DNA of 64,000 bases from Massilia oculi (GTDB lineage: Bacteria; Pseudomonadota; Gammaproteobacteria; Burkholderiales; Burkholderiaceae_D): the NCBI RefSeq assembly GCF_003143515.1, contig NZ_CP029343.1, forward strand, positions 124,001-188,000, read 5' to 3'. Under the pieces are notes generated by a model that saw only the letters and a program-made list of their open reading frames with translations, did no database searches and was not told the DNA's origin. Numbering within the stretch: position 1 is the first letter of the stretch; the number at the start of each line of letters is the position of its first letter. Below are positions 7,492-13,948 of the stretch, in pieces. The translations under genes were made by a program, and so were the position numbers.

Positions 7492-7576
7492 TCCTTGTTA
7501 AGTCGGCACCGTGCCGGCCTTCTCAATGCTGCTGCCCCGTCAAGCGGGGCAATGGGCGCTGCTGGGCCTTTTCCTT
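7492..7576 (-). repeat. Long-type two-hairpin junction element
   Basis: On the minus strand: TGAC-AAGGAAAAGGCCCAGC follows the upstream stop; then comes an inner stem GCCCCG / CGGGGC around CTTGA, the linker AGCATTGAGAAGG, a second stem GCCGGCAC / GTGCCGAC and an AAGGA end. It is the clearest partner of the element at 11204-11287: both have two stems in the same order and the linker GCATT-A-AGA. It gives the family its consensus. Confidence 0.65.
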
Positions 7577-7577
7577 G

Positions 7578-7844
7578 TCAGTTCTGGTGATGCTCAATGT
7601 AGGCCGCTTTGCTTGTAAAGACCTTATCCGCGCCGGCCAGGTGCAGCGTCAGACGGAGCCGCGCTGCGAGCCTGACAAATGCATTATCGGGGCGGTTGAT
7701 GAGCATGCGGCCCGCGCACTGCTTATCCGTCTTCTTGCGGCAAACGAACGAGTCGGCCGACAAAATGTCCGACATCCGTTCAGCACCCAGCCAACCCTTC
7801 AAAGTGTCTTTGCGAAAGGGGCAGTCTTGACAGGGCGCCTTCAT
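7578..7844 (-). CDS. Small Cys-rich protein (CPFR motif, DUF6283-like)
   Basis: The product is 88 aa and opens MKAPCQDCPFRKDTLKGWLG. It has a CxxCPFR motif near the N-terminus and two more cysteines (SFVCRKK, KQCAGRM), which together could bind a metal. This layout matches the small CPFR-type DUF6283 proteins found in phages and islands. The stop codon is followed within four bases by the junction motif. The start is ATG 7844; the 16-bp spacer upstream has no hairpin. Confidence 0.6.
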   Translation of the reverse strand: MKAPCQDCPFRKDTLKGWLGAERMSDILSADSFVCRKKTDKQCAGRMLINRPDNAFVRLAARLRLTLHLAGADKVFTSKAAYIEHHQN

Positions 7845-7860
7845 GTTCGGCAGCGATCCA

Positions 7861-8616
7861 TTAGCGATTCCCGGACTGACTTAGATGCGACTTTGCAAAG
7901 ATGTTCTCGCCACTCAACCATGCCTGTTCTGGAGCCGCATGATCTAACGCAGTGCTAACTGCAGCGGTAAGCTCAAGCCAATTAGTGTCTGCCTCAGGAA
8001 CGGCAATCGCCAGACCATCTTGCAGTCCCTGCCGCACTGCGTTGAAAGCAATCATGCGAGCTTTCTCATGAATCAGCCCGAATGGTTTGAAGCCAATCCG
8101 TTTGCCTCGTTTGCAAGCTTGGACGTCGTACGATGTGAACTCCGAGCAGGCTAGTGGCCGTACCGCGTAGATCGTGCAGCAACCATCTGCGCTTAGAAAC
8201 GCGCACGGTTTTTTGATATTGACCCGTGCTTTCAAACTGGTGCCGCGAGTTGCCTTGTCAAGGCTTCGTACGCGCCCCACAACTTCTTCCATTTGAATGC
8301 GTGACGTCGATGCTCGCAGGTAGCGGACGATTCGGAATACCTCCGGTGCGGACACTGAGACAAGCTGGTAGCAGCAGTGTGAGCAGCCGGTCGAACAAGC
8401 CACCGGTGGGGAAGCCGGGTCGAGGTGCTTTGCAGTCGCAGCCTCAGCAAAACCATCAGCATCTTCGATAACGCGTTGCAGGAGATCTGGGCTGGGAGTC
8501 GGAAGCAAAACTTCCGAAACCGCCTCCTGCTGAGCTTGCCGAATGCGTTCCTGGAGCCGCAGTTCAGCCTCGCTAGTTTCAGTCACCACTACACCGCTAC
8601 GTTGATCAGTTCTCAT
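7861..8616 (-). CDS. YkgJ family cysteine cluster protein
   Basis: The product is 251 aa from ATG 8616 (MRTDQRSGVV). An upstream ATG at 8652 overlapping the previous stop is an alternative that adds 12 residues. The YkgJ pattern is clear: CSTGCSHCCYQLVSV, then CAFLSADGCCTIYAVRPLAC, together eight cysteines with the typical R-P-x-x-C ending. YkgJ-type proteins are predicted Zn- or Fe-binding domains of unknown biochemical role. The C-terminal 80 residues are helical. No partner enzyme is identified in the neighbouring genes. Confidence 0.8.
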   Translation of the reverse strand: MRTDQRSGVVVTETSEAELRLQERIRQAQQEAVSEVLLPTPSPDLLQRVIEDADGFAEAATAKHLDPASPPVACSTGCSHCCYQLVSVSAPEVFRIVRYLRASTSRIQMEEVVGRVRSLDKATRGTSLKARVNIKKPCAFLSADGCCTIYAVRPLACSEFTSYDVQACKRGKRIGFKPFGLIHEKARMIAFNAVRQGLQDGLAIAVPEADTNWLELTAAVSTALDHAAPEQAWLSGENIFAKSHLSQSGNR

Positions 8617-8644
8617 TTTTTTCGGGTTCGCTCTTGGACGCTGA

Positions 8645-8890
8645 CTAGGCATACCCCTGGCATACCAAGGACGTTCCGCAGCGCGTGTGATGTTGAAGAA
8701 CTGCTGCAACGACCTGCTGTTCGCTAACGCCGGCCGCGGCGGCCGCGAGGGAAAGGGTCCAGGTTCTGCGCAACGCCTTGCCGAGAGCGATCGCGCCCAC
8801 ATCGTCAAGCACCTCGCCCGAAGTGGGAAGCATAGCCGCCGCGTCGACGTCAAACTGGATCAGGGCCGCAGCCGCAATTTTCGCACTCAT
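8645..8890 (-). CDS. Hypothetical protein, 81 aa
   Basis: The product starts MSAKIAAAALIQFDVDAAAM. It is alanine-rich and helical with a short hydrophobic segment (WTLSLAAAAAGVSEQQVV). Its start lies three bases after the stop of the 8894-9271 gene, a spacing typical of coupled genes. There is no boundary motif at this junction, so the two genes may have moved as one unit. No family is recognised. Confidence 0.5.
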   Translation of the reverse strand: MSAKIAAAALIQFDVDAAAMLPTSGEVLDDVGAIALGKALRRTWTLSLAAAAAGVSEQQVVAAVLQHHTRCGTSLVCQGYA

Positions 8891-8893
8891 CGC

Positions 8894-9271
8894 TTACTTC
8901 CAGTGCACTTGCAGGGCCTTAATTCCGTTTGCGGGTACGATGAGATCGCCCAGTTGAGATGCGCGGGCCCAGAGCTGCTTGGCGTCGTCAGCAGGAATCG
9001 CATTCAGGTTGAACTGGCAGAGCAGCTGGCGCGAACGCCAAGTGGTCTTCGCCGCTTCAAGGCCTCGACGGAGGCCGTCCAGGCTATCGATCAAAACTGC
9101 TTGCTGAGGGGCGAACAGCACCGTTACACCGTGTTGCTGGCCCAATCGAGCAAGATGGGAATAGTCATCGCTGCCAGATTGATAGTCCAACTCGACTAGC
9201 TTACTTTTCTGCCGTTCAATCAGTGCAATGGCAGATGCTCTGTCTTGAGCCTGGATTGGATCAGATTGCAT
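8894..9271 (-). CDS. Hypothetical protein, 125 aa
   Basis: The product starts MQSDPIQAQDRASAIALIER. It is helical at the N-terminus, followed by an alpha/beta pattern (GVTVLFAPQQAVLIDSLDGL). The stop codon of the XRE gene overlaps the GGAAAA before this start (TAGGAAAACGAAC then ATG), so the two are likely coupled. No function is recognised. Confidence 0.6.
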   Translation of the reverse strand: MQSDPIQAQDRASAIALIERQKSKLVELDYQSGSDDYSHLARLGQQHGVTVLFAPQQAVLIDSLDGLRRGLEAAKTTWRSRQLLCQFNLNAIPADDAKQLWARASQLGDLIVPANGIKALQVHWK

Positions 9272-9281
9272 GTTCGTTTTC

Positions 9282-9614
9282 CTATCGTAGTTTGATCCCA
9301 AGCAGCACTGACACGGCGTGCAGTTTTTCATCTGTTAGTGCCGCCAGATTGCGGGCGAGTTTTTCTACGCGACGGACCTCCAGAGGCGGCGTCTCATCGT
9401 TTAGCATTGTGCCATTGCCCGTCGCGAGCCATCGAGCTTCAACGCCGAGCACATCCGCTAATGGAAACAAGAGGCTGGCTGAAATGCCGCCATCAGGACG
9501 ATTCTCGTAATTCCATGCCGCCTGCGCGCTGACGTCGATAGCTTCCCCGACTTTCGCTAGCGAGAGGCAGGAATGTTCGCGAGCCAGCTTGAATCGTTCA
9601 GCAAAAGTAGTCAC
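9282..9614 (-). CDS. XRE-family helix-turn-helix regulator
   Basis: The product is 110 aa with a GTG start at 9614, supported by the adjacent ACGGAAAACT. Residues 5-60 form an HTH_3 domain: FAERFKLAREHSCLSLAKVG, then EAIDVSAQAAWNYENRPDGG and LFPLADVLGVEARWLATG, the usual Cro/C1 ending. The C-terminal helix may dimerise. It probably controls its own operon or neighbouring array genes. No operator could be assigned. Confidence 0.8.
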   Translation of the reverse strand: MTTFAERFKLAREHSCLSLAKVGEAIDVSAQAAWNYENRPDGGISASLLFPLADVLGVEARWLATGNGTMLNDETPPLEVRRVEKLARNLAALTDEKLHAVSVLLGIKLR

Positions 9615-9628
9615 AGTTTTCCGTTGGT

Positions 9629-9868
9629 CTAGATTGCTTCACTGATGGGGACGATACGACCGTCGATACGCATCATGAAAAGCGAGGCGCGTTCAATCAA
9701 TGCCGGCGCCAGGTGAAGATCGGATTCGTCCAAGACGCGGTCCTTAAATTCGGCCGTAACCAAGTCGGCGCGCCCAGGCCGCAAGATAAGTTCGACGCCG
9801 GCAGGGATGTCGGTCAATAAGGCCGACAGCTTTGCAGCCAATGCCGCCTGTTGTTTTGTCAGTGCCAT
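9629..9868 (-). CDS. Hypothetical protein, 79 aa
   Basis: The product starts MALTKQQAALAAKLSALLTD, a coiled helix. It then runs through a mixed segment (GVELILRPGRADLVTAEFKD) to end in MMRIDGRIVPISEAI. It starts right after the stop of the repeat protein gene and its GGAAAAG. It lies just before the XRE gene and may be co-expressed with it. No family is recognised. Confidence 0.55.
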   Translation of the reverse strand: MALTKQQAALAAKLSALLTDIPAGVELILRPGRADLVTAEFKDRVLDESDLHLAPALIERASLFMMRIDGRIVPISEAI

Positions 9869-9883
9869 CTTTTCCGGTCTCGT

Positions 9884-10849
9884 TTAGTCGTTGGACTCGA
9901 GCTGGCTGCGGATATTCTGCTGACGCTCGATCATCTGGCTGGCAACGAATTCGGCCATGCCGTGATTGCCGCCGTCGAGGTAGCCGGCGAGCTGCTTTGC
10001 ATCGCTGTCACGGCCCTTGTAGTTGATCGCTTCGGCGTTCACCTGGTCGATCATTTTTTGCAGCTCGGCGGGCAAGCCGTGTTCCTGCGCTTGGCGAAAC
10101 TTCTGCTGACGCTCGAGCATCTGGCCGGCGACGAATTCGGCCATGCCGTGATTGCCGCCGTCGAGGTAGCCGGCGAGCTGCTTTGCATCGCTGTCACGGC
10201 CCTTGTAGTTGGTCGCTTCCGCGTTCACCTGGTCGATCATTTTTTGCAGCGCGGCGGGCAAGCCATGTTCCTGCGCCTGGCGAAATTTCTGCTGACGCTC
10301 GAGCATCTGGCCGGCAACGAATTCGGCCATGCCGTGATTGCCGCCGTCGAGGTAGCCGGCGAGCTGCTTTGCATCGCTGTCACGGCCCTTGTAGTTGATC
10401 GCTTCGGCGTTCACCTGGTCGATCATTTTTTGTAGCTCGGCGGGCAAGCCGTGTTCCTGCGCCTGGCGAAACTTCTGCTGACGCTCGATCATCTGGCCGG
10501 CGACGAATTCGGCCATGCCGTGATTGCCGCCGTCGAGGTAGGCGGCGAGCTGCTTTGCATCGCTGTCACGGCCCTTGTAGTTGGTCGCTTCCGCGTTCAC
10601 CTGGTCGATCATTTTTTGCAGCGCGGCGGGCAAGCCGTGTTCCTGCGCCTGGCGGATATTCTGCTGACGCTCGATTATCTGGCCGGCAACGAATTCGGCC
10701 ATGCCATGATTGCCGCCAGCGACATATCCTTCTACCTGACGAACATCACTGTCGCGCCCCCGGTACTCAATAGCACCTTGGTTAATTTGGTCAATCAGGT
10801 TTTGCAGATGCGCAGGTAGCGTTCCACTAAATGCAATTTGTTGTGACAT
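9884..10849 (-). CDS. 62-aa tandem repeat protein
   Basis: The product is 321 aa made almost entirely of five copies of a 62-residue unit. A typical unit contains HGLPAELQKMIDQVNAEA, YKGRDSDAKQLAGYLDGGNH and GMAEFVAGQ. The first copy is the most divergent and the inner ones are nearly identical. Each unit predicts two or three helices, so the whole is likely an alpha-solenoid that binds a protein or nucleic acid. There is no signal peptide or membrane segment. The function is unknown. RBS AAGGAAAAAT precedes the ATG. Confidence 0.7.
   Translation of the reverse strand: MSQQIAFSGTLPAHLQNLIDQINQGAIEYRGRDSDVRQVEGYVAGGNHGMAEFVAGQIIERQQNIRQAQEHGLPAALQKMIDQVNAEATNYKGRDSDAKQLAAYLDGGNHGMAEFVAGQMIERQQKFRQAQEHGLPAELQKMIDQVNAEAINYKGRDSDAKQLAGYLDGGNHGMAEFVAGQMLERQQKFRQAQEHGLPAALQKMIDQVNAEATNYKGRDSDAKQLAGYLDGGNHGMAEFVAGQMLERQQKFRQAQEHGLPAELQKMIDQVNAEAINYKGRDSDAKQLAGYLDGGNHGMAEFVASQMIERQQNIRSQLESND
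9900..10830 (-). repeat. Five 186-bp tandem repeats inside a gene
   Basis: The DNA units behind the 62-aa protein repeats are 186 bp long and in frame. The central units differ by only a few bases, including paired changes such as GAGCTG/GCGCTG before CAAAAAATG. Such near identity at the DNA level indicates recent duplication or gene conversion, and copy number may vary between strains. Confidence 0.75.
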
Positions 10850-10851
10850 AT

Positions 10852-10941
10852 TTTTCCTTGCGCCGGCGCCGGCCGGGCGCGGGCGCCATTAGGCGCGGTT
10901 CGTTCAATTTCGCGGCCGAGAAAAATACGGCAGCGTTTTCC
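10852..10941 (-). repeat. Hairpin junction element, long variant
   Basis: On the minus strand the spacer begins CACGGAAAACGCTGCCG shortly after the upstream TAA. It ends GGCGCCGGCGCAAGGAAAAA before the next ATG, so the GGAAAA motif appears at both ends. The inside holds GGCGCCCGCGCCCGGCCGGC, which shares TGGCGCCCGC with the short element at 12149-12202. Confidence 0.55.
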
Positions 10942-10948
10942 GTGCTCG

Positions 10949-11200
10949 TTAAGCGTCTCGCAATTCGTATGGGCCCAGTGAACCCCGGCATTCGCGCGCT
11001 TTTACGTCATACACAAAGACGCGGTCCGGCGAGAGGGCAATATGCTTGAAGATACCGATAACCGGCCCATTGCTAATGCTTACCTTTACTTCATCGTAGG
11101 CGGAGAGAAATACGAAAATTTGCAGGTCACCGTCGACGAAATCTGGAGTGTCGTTGATCGCAAAAGTGTGGTCGAAATTTTGAAGTACGACTCGTTTCAT
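10949..11200 (-). CDS. Hypothetical protein, 83 aa
   Basis: The product starts MKRVVLQNFDHTFAINDTPD. It is beta-rich (LQIFVFLSAYDEVKVSISNG, then DRVFVYDVKAREC) and likely a small soluble domain. TAGGAAAAATC precedes the ATG. No family is recognised. Hairpin elements flank the gene on both sides, so it looks like a complete single-gene unit. Confidence 0.6.
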   Translation of the reverse strand: MKRVVLQNFDHTFAINDTPDFVDGDLQIFVFLSAYDEVKVSISNGPVIGIFKHIALSPDRVFVYDVKARECRGSLGPYELRDA

Positions 11201-11203
11201 GAT

Positions 11204-11287
11204 TTTTCCTAGTTGGCCGGCACCATGCCGGCTCTCTTAATGCACCAGCCGCGTCGAGCGCGGCGTGGATAATGCTAGGTATTTTCC
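11204..11287 (-). repeat. Long-type two-hairpin junction element, best preserved
   Basis: On the minus strand the upstream stop is followed by ACAAGGGAAAATACC. Then come stem 1 (GCCGCG / CGCGGC around CTCGA), the linker TGCATTAAGAGA, stem 2 (GCCGGCA / TGCCGGC) and CAACTAGGAAAAATC before ATG. GGAAAA thus brackets the element. It matches 7492-7576 part by part although the flanking genes are unrelated. Confidence 0.65.
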
Positions 11288-11292
11288 CTTGT

Positions 11293-11565
11293 TCAGCCGC
11301 GCTTGATGCCGGTTGTCTGCATTGCACCATCCGATGCGATGGAGATGTCCAGAGTCTGCCCATTATCGTTGGCACGAGACACCATTTCACGCAGAACGTT
11401 CTTTCGCTCTAAGTTGTATTCAAGCTCTCGTGCGGCCCTATTGGTGATCTCAAAGTCGCCGCAAGTGGCATTAGAGCAAACGATATAGCGGCGGTTGCCG
11501 CTGTCAGTCTCTTTCCCTTTTGCTCGCTGTCCGCAGAGGATGCAAGTTGTGTTTTCGGCGTTCAT
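11293..11565 (-). CDS. Small zinc-ribbon-like protein
   Basis: The product is 90 aa and opens MNAENTTCILCGQRAKGKET. It has a CxxC pair (CILC) and a second pair (CSNATC) about 20 residues on, which forms a plausible treble-clef or ribbon metal site. The rest is a helix (RAARELEYNLERKNVLREMV) and a short beta end. AAAGGAAAAAT precedes the ATG. It may bind nucleic acid or protein; the function is unknown. Confidence 0.6.
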   Translation of the reverse strand: MNAENTTCILCGQRAKGKETDSGNRRYIVCSNATCGDFEITNRAARELEYNLERKNVLREMVSRANDNGQTLDISIASDGAMQTTGIKRG

Positions 11566-11583
11566 ATTTTTCCTTTAGCCCAC

Positions 11584-11778
11584 TCAACGTCGGCTCGGGC
11601 TTTTCGCGCGGCCGCATAGCGCGGCACCCACGATGAGTGAGACTATGCTTAATCCAGCGAATAGCCATGAGATACGTGCGGCGTTCCAGTCGTTCGCATA
11701 CCACATCAATCCAACACCCGTGGCCGCGACCAGGCCGTAGACGACGCTCTGTTCAAACCACCATTTAAAATTCCTCAC
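11584..11778 (-). CDS. Small two-helix membrane protein
   Basis: The product is 64 aa with a GTG start (MRNFKWWFEQSVVYGLVAAT). Hydrophobic segments at about residues 10-27 and 36-54 predict two transmembrane helices, followed by a basic tail (GRAKSPSRR). The upstream junction has TCGGAAAACGTCA then GTG. No family is recognised. Confidence 0.6.
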   Translation of the reverse strand: MRNFKWWFEQSVVYGLVAATGVGLMWYANDWNAARISWLFAGLSIVSLIVGAALCGRAKSPSRR

Positions 11779-11808
11779 TGACGTTTTCCGAGGTCAAACA
11801 AATTAAAC

Positions 11809-12144
11809 CTATTCGGCACCAGGCTTGTCCAGAACGACCTCATGCATTTTTCTGATCGCGGTAATAACGATGCGTCCGTCATGGTAAAGGTGGGTTCGAT
11901 GGGTTGATCTTGCTGAGCCGTCCCAATAGCACGGGTCACCGTCCATATCCTTCCAGCCAAATTCGCGCTGAAAACCATAGACATGCATCCGCTCACCATA
12001 ATTATTTCGATCCAATCCGGATAGCTCATCCTCTACTTCGTCCATGATCCGCGTCATGAGCGCTAGGGCATCTTCCCGGCCTTGAGCTGGCCTTGCTTTT
12101 TTAAGCCTGGCCAAGAATATGGCAAAGCGGTCCGCTCTTTTCAT
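11809..12144 (-). CDS. Hypothetical protein, 111 aa
   Basis: The product starts MKRADRFAIFLARLKKARPA. It has a charged N-terminal helical half and a Trp/Tyr-rich second half (MHVYGFQREFGWKDMDGDPC, then YWDGSARSTHRTHLYHDGRI). It is likely cytosolic. The start lies behind AAGGGAAAATGTT at the end of a short hairpin element. No family is recognised. Confidence 0.6.
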   Translation of the reverse strand: MKRADRFAIFLARLKKARPAQGREDALALMTRIMDEVEDELSGLDRNNYGERMHVYGFQREFGWKDMDGDPCYWDGSARSTHRTHLYHDGRIVITAIRKMHEVVLDKPGAE

Positions 12145-12148
12145 AACA

Positions 12149-12202
12149 TTTTCCCTTGTGCCGGCACCGCCAGCTGCGGGCGCCACCAGGACGCCGTTTT
12201 CC
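12149..12202 (-). repeat. Short-type hairpin junction element
   Basis: On the minus strand: TGA-TCGGAAAACGGCGTC, then GGTGGCGCCCGC, AGCT, GGCGGTGCCGGCAC and AAGGGAAAATGTT before ATG. GGAAAA occurs once directly behind the stop and again in front of the start. The GC-rich centre can fold as an imperfect hairpin. Confidence 0.6.
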
Positions 12203-12204
12203 GA

Positions 12205-12843
12205 TCAATTTCCAGCGGTAGTAACACGGAGCTGATACGCAGCTCGCTCACCAGCGATTTTGTCGCGAAGCTCGCGAAGTTGCGCGTCTCGATCCCAACC
12301 ATTAGGATTAGCCGAAATAGGTGGCAACCCGGCATGCTCGCGCAGTCGTTGAGCAATCTCCGACACTTCAAGGCCAAGAACTGCATAACCATGCTGACGA
12401 GCCCAAAAAAACTCAGCGTATTCCGGAGGATCGTCGTACTCGCCGACACCAGAAATATACTGCTGGAGTTGTTCGACTCGATGGGGTAAGCCCAGGATGT
12501 CATACATCAGTCCACCAGGTAGGGCTTTCCAGTTCACTTCAAACTCAAGCGGATCGAACGTGGGTGATGCAACCGTCACCTCATGACAGCCGTTACTTGC
12601 AGCCGGGCACCCTTCTTCTGTTCCATCGTCATGTGCAACGTGGAGACATTGGTTCGCAAACCTATCCAAGTGAGCGGCAACAAAAATCGCCAAGTAAACG
12701 GTCTCCTTCTTATTACGCTCTAGCTCACGTGCCTCTTCGCGCTGAGACGTTAAACGTCCGCCGAGCCATACACCTCCAAGGCCAGCAGCCGCAGAAATCA
12801 CAGGTGAGATCACGCCGGGAACCAGACTCCAATCAACTGCCAT
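12205..12843 (-). CDS. Hypothetical membrane-anchored protein
   Basis: The product is 212 aa from ATG 12843, chosen because AAGGA lies six bases upstream. A single hydrophobic segment near the N-terminus (GVISPVISAAAGLGGVWLGG) is followed by a charged coiled region (SQREEARELERNKKETVYLA). A soluble C-terminal domain with four cysteines in the middle follows. The layout, one short membrane helix then a cytosolic domain, is common in island and phage-linked proteins. No family is recognised. Confidence 0.6.
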   Translation of the reverse strand: MAVDWSLVPGVISPVISAAAGLGGVWLGGRLTSQREEARELERNKKETVYLAIFVAAHLDRFANQCLHVAHDDGTEEGCPAASNGCHEVTVASPTFDPLEFEVNWKALPGGLMYDILGLPHRVEQLQQYISGVGEYDDPPEYAEFFWARQHGYAVLGLEVSEIAQRLREHAGLPPISANPNGWDRDAQLRELRDKIAGERAAYQLRVTTAGN

Positions 12844-12878
12844 GTGCATTCCTTAAAACTGACTAAAAAGGCTTTCCT

Positions 12879-13136
12879 CTACTCGGCGCCGATCATGCGG
12901 CGCACTTTAGTCAATGCCGCTTCACCGGACCTGGAGTCGAGCTTGCCAGCTGCGAGTGCTTTAGCTTCGGCAGGAGTGAACGACACAGTAACGCCGCTGA
13001 CAACGGTGGGGACAATCTTGATCTCTCCCATCGTCACTAGGACATCAAGTTCTTGGCCGTCCTGGAATCCTGCCTTGTTGAGCATCTCGCGGCTGAATGT
13101 CGTCCCTTGCGAGTTACCGATTTTTCTTAGCTTCAT
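12879..13136 (-). CDS. AbrB/MazE-like DNA-binding protein
   Basis: The product is 85 aa starting MKLRKIGNSQGTTFSREML. The N-terminal 45 residues match the swapped-hairpin AbrB / SpoVT fold of MazE and VapB antitoxins (R-K-I-G-N-S-Q-G-x-x-x-x-x-x-x-L, then GQELDVLV and GEIKIVP). No toxin gene follows; the next gene encodes an unrelated membrane protein, so it may be an orphan antitoxin or a regulator. It is the first gene of the array behind the promoter at 13158-13186. RBS GAGGG lies five bases before ATG. Confidence 0.75.
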   Translation of the reverse strand: MKLRKIGNSQGTTFSREMLNKAGFQDGQELDVLVTMGEIKIVPTVVSGVTVSFTPAEAKALAAGKLDSRSGEAALTKVRRMIGAE

Positions 13137-13157
13137 TGCCGCCCTCAGAGTGATTAC

Positions 13158-13186
13158 ATCGTAACCACTTATGCAAAAGTTGTCAA
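13158..13186 (-). promoter_or_regulatory. Sigma70-type promoter at the head of the array
   Basis: Minus strand: TTGACA (13186-13181), a 17-bp spacer, then TACGAT (13163-13158). The -35 box is perfect and the spacing ideal. The promoter lies between the stop of the decayed recombinase and the first array gene, pointing into the array. Its position recalls the Pc promoter of integrons. Confidence 0.65.
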
Positions 13187-13212
13187 AGAGAATGTTATCA
13201 CACGTAGCTACG

Positions 13213-13884
13213 CTAGAGCACGCTCTCAAACATCCTTTCAAGCCTTCTTTGCGACACCTGCAGGTACGGACGAACATGGTCCAATTCGGCGTGTCCGAGA
13301 AGCAGCTGGACGGTCTCGACCGACTCGCCCTGCTGGATGAGCCGTGATGCCATTGTGCGCCGGCCGCTGTGTGATGACCCGCCACGTATGCCGGCATCAC
13401 GATACAGCTTCGTGACGTGAGATTGGAGGCTGTCGCATGCCTAGTAATCGACCGGTTCACCGGCCCAGTTTAGGCGTCGTTTGGTGTTCAAGTGGAACTT
13501 GTACCCTTTACGAGTAAGCATCAGCTTGCTCGACGGCTCCAAACCTCGATAGCGGCCCGGATTGTCAAATATCCGCAAGCGCCCTACGATCCGAAGGTCC
13601 TAGTACCTATCGACTGCTTCAATGGCTTTGGCATGACCCAGGTAGATGCACCGCTGTCGGCATCCTTTTCGTTATCGCTGCGCGTAGGCTGATTTCGGTA
13701 CGCAATGCGCCTGAAGGGAACAATACGTCCTGCACTTCAATCTGTGCGATTTCTGTTATGCGCATTCCAGCAGTCAGACCCAGCCACAGGTTCAAGCAGT
13801 CCCTTTATGGATGCCGACTTGTAGAAGCTGTGACGCGAAGAAGATGACGAATTTGCCCCGGCTGGAGCGTGGTGGCTTGTGCCA
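13213..13884 (-). pseudogene. Decayed minimal tyrosine recombinase
   Basis: Translation from ATG 13884 gives MAQATTLQPGQIRHLLRVTA and so on, then an in-frame TAA. A clear integrase follows: LGLTAGMRITEIAQIEVQDV (Arg I), a frameshift near 13666, CRQRCIYLGHAKAIEAVDRY, two more in-frame TAG codons, and the catalytic end [28 protein letters not shown] and HVRPYL (His, Arg, His and Tyr of the tyrosine recombinase family). Intact, it would be about 220 aa, a form lacking the usual N-terminal arm domain. Three stop codons and one frameshift mean it is dead. It reads towards the array. Confidence 0.85.
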
Positions 13885-13925
13885 TGCGAACCTCTGAATA
13901 GGATGAGTTGGAGATAAATTCAGAG

Positions 13926-13948
13926 AAAGAGCCGCGCGGGCTCTTTTT
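13926..13948. terminator. Rho-independent terminator, likely bidirectional
   Basis: AAAGAGCC / GGCTCTTT form an 8-bp stem with a GCGCG loop, followed by a T run on the plus strand and preceded by AAA on the other side. It lies just outside the recombinase gene and may mark the edge of the element. Confidence 0.65.

Noticed and set aside
9851..10819. Plus-strand genes over the repeat region
   Set aside because: These open frames mirror the minus-strand repeats, have no ribosome-binding sites and follow from the biased codons.
9884..10849. CRISPR array or DNA repeat outside genes
   Set aside because: The 186-bp units keep one reading frame and have no spacers, so they are protein repeats.
1..13136. 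Classical integron with attC sites
   Set aside because: Single matches to the core words exist (for example GTTAAAC in 4372-4465, ACTTAAC in 7492-7576) but not as paired sites in a constant place or direction, and no IntI-like gene is present.
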